From NCBI GenBank assembly GCA_910592205.1, contig CAJVPJ010001225.1, positions 1-11,300 on the forward strand: a stretch of 11,300 nucleotides of DNA. The letters are read 5' to 3'. The translations under genes and the position numbers were made by a program. The first letter of the stretch is position 1, and each line of letters begins with the position of its first letter. The DNA is from Paraglomus occultum (lineage: Eukaryota > Glomeromycota > Glomeromycetes > Paraglomerales > Paraglomeraceae). Positions 7,278 to 11,300 of the stretch are shown piece after piece. Under the pieces are notes generated by a model. It searched no databases and had not been told where the DNA came from. It worked only from the letters and a program-made list of their open reading frames with translations.

Positions 7278-9372
7278 GAATACTTAAGCAAACCAATACA
7301 ATCAATGTCGTAGATAAATTTCGACTTATTCTTCTATCAAATTACTCTAGAATAGAATTTATACGTTTCTAAACATGTTGAAGAACTAACGTATGCGTTT
7401 AACAAGTTAAATGACAATAATTTAAGCACACTGTTCTTACGGGGTCAATAAAGAACAATATTCTTTATCTTAACGATTCTTAAATATATTGTGGGTAGCG
7501 GATGCGTTAAACTAGCTTGTGAGTTTTCGTTTGTGGGAGTAATGTAGTCTGACTATAAATGCAGTATAGTACAACTGTTGTTAACAATATACGCAAATAT
7601 AACACAGTTGAAATTAAAATTTATTTTAAAGACAAAATGGGTAGTAATTCTGTTGCAATAGTAAAATATATTAGTTTGAGAGAAACAGAACAATGAATAA
7701 ATTCTAGACATTGTCGCGTGGACAACAAAATTTAAAAATATAAAATTTCCCAATAGTTCCAGCTTTTTACACCAATTGACAGCGTGCTAAATAAAATAAG
7801 CTGTAAAGAGTTATTAAATAAATTGAGTTTTTTTTTCACTCATACTGCAGTAAGTACGTGTGAATTGGGTTTATTTGTACACACGTTGATACACAAAACT
7901 TGTTAATCTCTGATGTACGCACATTGTCGTTTCTAGTACAAAGCAAATTTGACCTTAGATTAACGACGTTTACTATAATACACAAATTTTGCTAACGAAT
8001 AATATACTTGTTTGCTAAAGTATTTTTATAACCTGACGTGTTTGACTTGTTAGAAACGCCGACAGGCAGTTTTATATATAATAAGATTGTGACAACATAC
8101 TCGATGTTGATTATCTAACTAAAGAACGTTAAAAAAATAACTAAAACTATATATCAAAATTTGTCACAGTAAACAAGGTTTACCATTAATTAATTAGATT
8201 AATAGTGTTGAATTGTAAGCCAAAAATTTGTGCAAATTCATACATAAATTCGGCTTAGTACAAAAATTTAATAAAATGAAATTAGGCAAGTTTTGTTGAC
8301 TGTGCGTCGACCAGGCATAGTGCAATAAAACAGCTTTAATATTTTATTTGAGTTTTTAGTTTTATTTTACATTGTGTTCAAGAGCGTATTTTTTTTTTTA
8401 ATTAAAATTATTTGATGTGTTGTGGTGATAGTTTAAGCTGTAGTTGGTGCAATTTGTCTAAATAATTGTTCTGTCAATAATTGAAGACGTTGGTATTCTT
8501 AATTATACTTATGTCTGTAATTATGTAAGCCAATTATTTGAAATTTATGACAAAAACAATGGGGGCTTATTGCAACGTATGCCTGACTAGCAGAGAATAT
8601 ATATGTTATTGTCCAGTATTATGGTTACGTTCGGTAGCATAACCCTTGTGTTCTGTGTATTGTAAGTACGAGTAAATTTTGCAGGAGAAATCGCGTACGT
8701 GATGCTTTTTGACCTGCTGTATAAAAGTAAGACGTTTGACGGGATATCCAGTGATGGACTATCTCATTTTGTGTACAAACGCTACCTTGATTGAAAGAGT
8801 GTTTCTGTCAAATTAGTAATAGTCTCAACTGTGCCGTTGCAAACACTGAAATAATCGAGAACAGATATCTCACCAAGAAACGAAGAAATTTACCCAAAAA
8901 ACTAAAATCTCTTTTTTCGATCAGTAAACTGTTTAAGTAAATGACTCTTGCTTCTTGTTGTATGCGTGTCGAGAGTGGCAAGTTTGTTTGAGCTTGAAAT
9001 CAGATTGTGTTATTTGAAATTGATTGTTGTATACTGCTGATATAGTCTATGGCTTTGTAAATCACGTAGTTATTAATGGATGCAATTAATTTAATTTACA
9101 CTGTAACATTGAAAGTACAGAAAGTTTATTTCGAAGACACTGCATGTATGACTGCCGTACGGAGAACAGCATAAGCACACGTTGATTGAAAATAAATTTA
9201 TTCTTACAGAGAACTACACACCCTAAGCCAATGCCAAATATTAGGAAGATTATGCTAAATATTCACCAATTTACTCGGTGGATGTAATTGAAAAGTTTAC
9301 AAGCGTACGTATAGTATAGTATTCATTAGTTTAAAAGTTATTCGTAAATCGATATAGAATTAACGCAAACTT

Positions 9373-9391
9373 GCTTGATAACTCATCAAGC
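9373..9391. repeat. Short perfect inverted repeat
   Basis: GCTTGAT at 9373-9379 is matched by ATCAAGC at 9385-9391 around a 5-nt spacer. It could form a hairpin or be a dyad binding site. No gene lies close enough to give it a role, and such dyads occur by chance. Confidence 0.35.
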
Positions 9392-10186
9392 GATAGACGA
9401 CGAATGCACAATAACATTGCCGTCCTATCATTCCGTTTATTGCTAAATCTATAGTAACAGTCGATCTGTTATTTTTCACACAATTCTCCGTATTTTAGTC
9501 CAAATATTTGGATGACAAGTTGACTGGCAGATGTGTGGTCGCGCCACCTTAAACTTGAACTCAGGTGGTTAGCTCTTGATGACGATGAATTGAGTGAACT
9601 TTGCATCCTCACAAATGGAACAATATTAGCTTGGTTTTTTCTACAATATGTCGATCGGTGTTTACTTATTGTATTTGCCTCATTAGAATGACTCTTCGCT
9701 AACGTAACTCAAAGCATTTCTTTGTAATGATTATGTCTGATCAGGCGATGTCTACTCACAATTATACTTAACTAATGTATTCTGTAACTCAAGCGATCTG
9801 TCAAAATAATAAGCCGCTTCGACTCAAAGCTTGGTCAATTTAACCAAGATTGGACACTAATTGTTCAACAGCTCGATGTGTTTGTCGCAAAGCTGCTGTC
9901 ATTTGCAACTTAAACGGTCACTTTTACAATCGTCAATGCAACAATGGGCAACGTCAATTAGGTACATCAATTCCGTGTATCATAATGTGTTATATGCAGT
10001 AGCGTTAATGTCAATAACCGTTACCTGATTTGTCTTCGTGATTCCCAATCTGACATACATGTTCATTTAGAATGGGCATAAATTCATAACTGACAACAAT
10101 TCCATGTACTTGTAATGCGAACTATGTGGACGTAAAACATTGTAAAGGATGACAGAACAAAAAGATTTAGTACGTCGGCGTTTAAC

Positions 10187-10711
10187 AATAGATTTATTGA
10201 TTATTAACCACACATGTAATTGATGACTGTCACTATGTGGCAGGCGGTGAACGCATTTAAGAATATCAGAAGAAGTTAGTCTGACATATGAATAACACAG
10301 AGTTAAATAACGGCAATAGATTTATTGATTATTAATCCATACAAGTTTTGGCCGTTGTAATTGTTGACTGTCTCTATTACTATTGTGGCTGGCTTTTAAG
10401 AATCAAGTTATAGATTTACTGATTACTAATCCGTGAAGTTTAAGCGTAATTGTCGACTGTCACTATTGTGAACTCATTTAAGATAATCAGAAAGTCGATC
10501 TAACTTACGTACGACAACAAATTCGTTGATTATTAATCCATACAAGTTCTAGTCGTGATTGTCGACTGTCACTATGTGAACACATTTAAGAGGATCAGAA
10601 AGTCTATCTGACATACGTACGACAACAGATGCATTGATTATTAATCCGTACAAGTTTAGTCGGAATGACTGTCGCTATTGTGAACACATCCAGAAAGTCG
10701 ATCTAACATAC
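10187..10711. repeat. Degenerate tandem array of about 110-bp units (minisatellite)
   Basis: Five diverged copies begin near 10187, 10315, 10408, 10518 and 10626, with lengths of about 128, 93, 110, 108 and 86. The shared core, in order, is TTGATTATTAATCC, TACAAGTT, GTCGACTGTCACTAT, GTGAACACATTTAAGA, ATCAGAAAGTC, ATCTGACATACGTACGACAAC. Copies differ by substitutions and small indels. Older copies seem to extend the array: the tail of one at about 10120-10186 (CTATGTGGAC ... ACAGAAC ... TACGTCGGCG), and CACATGTAATTGA at 10737-10749, which repeats 13 nt of the first unit (10211-10223). No reading frame is conserved across units, so it appears noncoding. Confidence 0.8.
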
Positions 10712-10764
10712 AATCATTGTCAAGTATAGGGTTTGGCACATGTAATTGACTTATCCGTTTGTGG

Positions 10765-11072
10765 CAAGCATGAAACAATATGCTTATTGATGCCTTGATC
10801 GGAGCGTTTCAACGCAGCCCGGTCTTAACAGGGAGAATAGGATAGCATCGAAAGCATAGTCTATTGTGTAGCATATAAGATCGGGGCTTTAGGATACTAA
10901 CCAAATAAAGTATATGATTGATGATTTGGAAATGCCACATGACTCGGTAAGTCGAAAATAGTAATAATAGTGTTAAAAATAAGCAGCATGTTAATACGAA
11001 TATTACTTTGTTTGGTAATGTCAACAACTGAACGATACACCACATTTACGTACCATAAAAGTTATTTGATAA
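10765..11072. other. Stretch without a supported gene
   Basis: A 78-codon minus-strand frame (10809-11045) is rich in Leu, Phe and Cys as expected from AT-rich noncoding DNA, with no recognised motif or splice context. Nothing else was identified. Confidence 0.45.
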
Positions 11073-11109
11073 CTAGGTCGGGGAATTTTTTTGGGGGGCT
11101 TCGCCCCCC
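11073..11109 (-). mobile_element. Possible Helitron-like 3' terminus (hairpin plus CTAG)
   Basis: GGGGGGC at 11093-11099 pairs perfectly with GCCCCCC at 11103-11109 around a TTC loop, a very GC-rich hairpin in an AT-rich setting. On the minus strand the hairpin is followed after 16 nt by CTAG (11076-11073) and then T. A GC-rich hairpin shortly before a CTRR-T end is the signature of Helitron 3' termini; here the spacing is slightly long. The body of the element would extend right, beyond the window. It could equally be an isolated stable hairpin. Confidence 0.3.
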
Positions 11110-11300
11110 CTGCAATTAAATATTCATTGGATAATTTTAGTTTCTAAAAAGGAAATATATGAGCAATTTGTGGTAAGAATATGGTGAAAGTTGTCGTTCA
11201 GGATATCAGTGAAATTAGTTAAATCGCTCAAATTTGTATTATAATTAGTAAAAATGCTTCCACTTTCGATTTTGTTTTCAGCTTGGAATTTTGTTAGGAA

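Larger units (their letters stand above)
7067..10039. other. Gene-poor AT-rich stretch, no supported gene
   Basis: About 3 kb with no convincing gene. It contains simple-sequence runs: A12 followed by a TA run at 7256-7277 and T11 at 8389-8399. There is a perfect 7-bp hairpin at 9373-9391 (GCTTGAT/ATCAAGC, 5-nt loop), and an isolated TATAAAAG at 8720-8727. An AATAAA near 7447-7452 is about 380 nt past the stop of the preceding gene, perhaps too far to be its signal. Two weak open stretches (8754-8940 and 9524-9691) are described under findings. The frame at 7553-7753 on the minus strand is low-complexity and is not accepted. Confidence 0.55.

Noticed and set aside
7553-7753. Minus-strand 66-codon frame rich in Phe, Ile and Asn
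   Set aside because: The composition is what AT-rich noncoding DNA gives; no motif, promoter or splice support.
10187-10711. CRISPR array
   Set aside because: Units are about 110 bp, diverged throughout, with no short exact repeat alternating with unique spacers, and the DNA is eukaryotic.
10809-11045. Minus-strand 78-codon hydrophobic frame
   Set aside because: Leu/Phe/Cys-rich translation of AT-rich DNA beside a repeat array, with no recognised domain.

Overview
The window looks like nuclear DNA of a eukaryote, most likely an early-diverging fungus of the Mucoromycota; an arbuscular mycorrhizal fungus (Glomeromycotina) is my best guess. It is strongly A+T rich, roughly two thirds by eye. 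The genes are broken by short GT...AG introns of about 67 to 108 nt, TATA-like boxes sit 30 to 70 nt before the start codons, and AATAAA signals follow two of the stops. No bacterial-style operon or ribosome binding sites are seen. The fungal assignment rests on remembered resemblance of the third gene to a large unnamed family of two-membrane-segment proteins in these fungi, plus intron style; it was not tested by a search.

Layout. Positions 1-359 look like the end of a Tc1/mariner-type DNA transposon that runs off the left edge. From 360 to about 3050 there is no convincing gene. From 3059 to 7066 lies a compact cluster of three intron-containing genes, all on the + strand. Two are adjacent paralogues (3095-3847, three exons, 203 aa; 4299-5060, three exons, 202 aa) encoding small secreted proteins with six equally spaced cysteines and a hydrophobic C-terminal tail, probably GPI- or tail-anchored at the cell surface. 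The third (5322-7066, eight exons, 387 aa) encodes a membrane protein with an N-terminal membrane segment, a glycosylatable outer domain, a second glycine-rich membrane segment and a cytosolic tail with a short coiled coil. The longest uninterrupted reading frames seen here are exons or exon-plus-intron read-throughs of these three genes.

From 7067 to about 10040 there is about 3 kb without a convincing gene; two short weak candidates are noted. A degenerate tandem array of about 110-bp units occupies 10187-10711, with more decayed copies on both sides. Near the right edge, a GC-rich hairpin next to a CTAG motif resembles, read on the minus strand, the 3' end of a Helitron.

How the genes may work together: all three products are predicted to sit at or face the outside of the plasma membrane or cell wall. 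The two small proteins arose by tandem duplication, shown by identical cysteine spacing and identical intron phases. A shared surface role with the membrane protein is inference from proximity only. No known enzymatic domain was recognised in any of the three.
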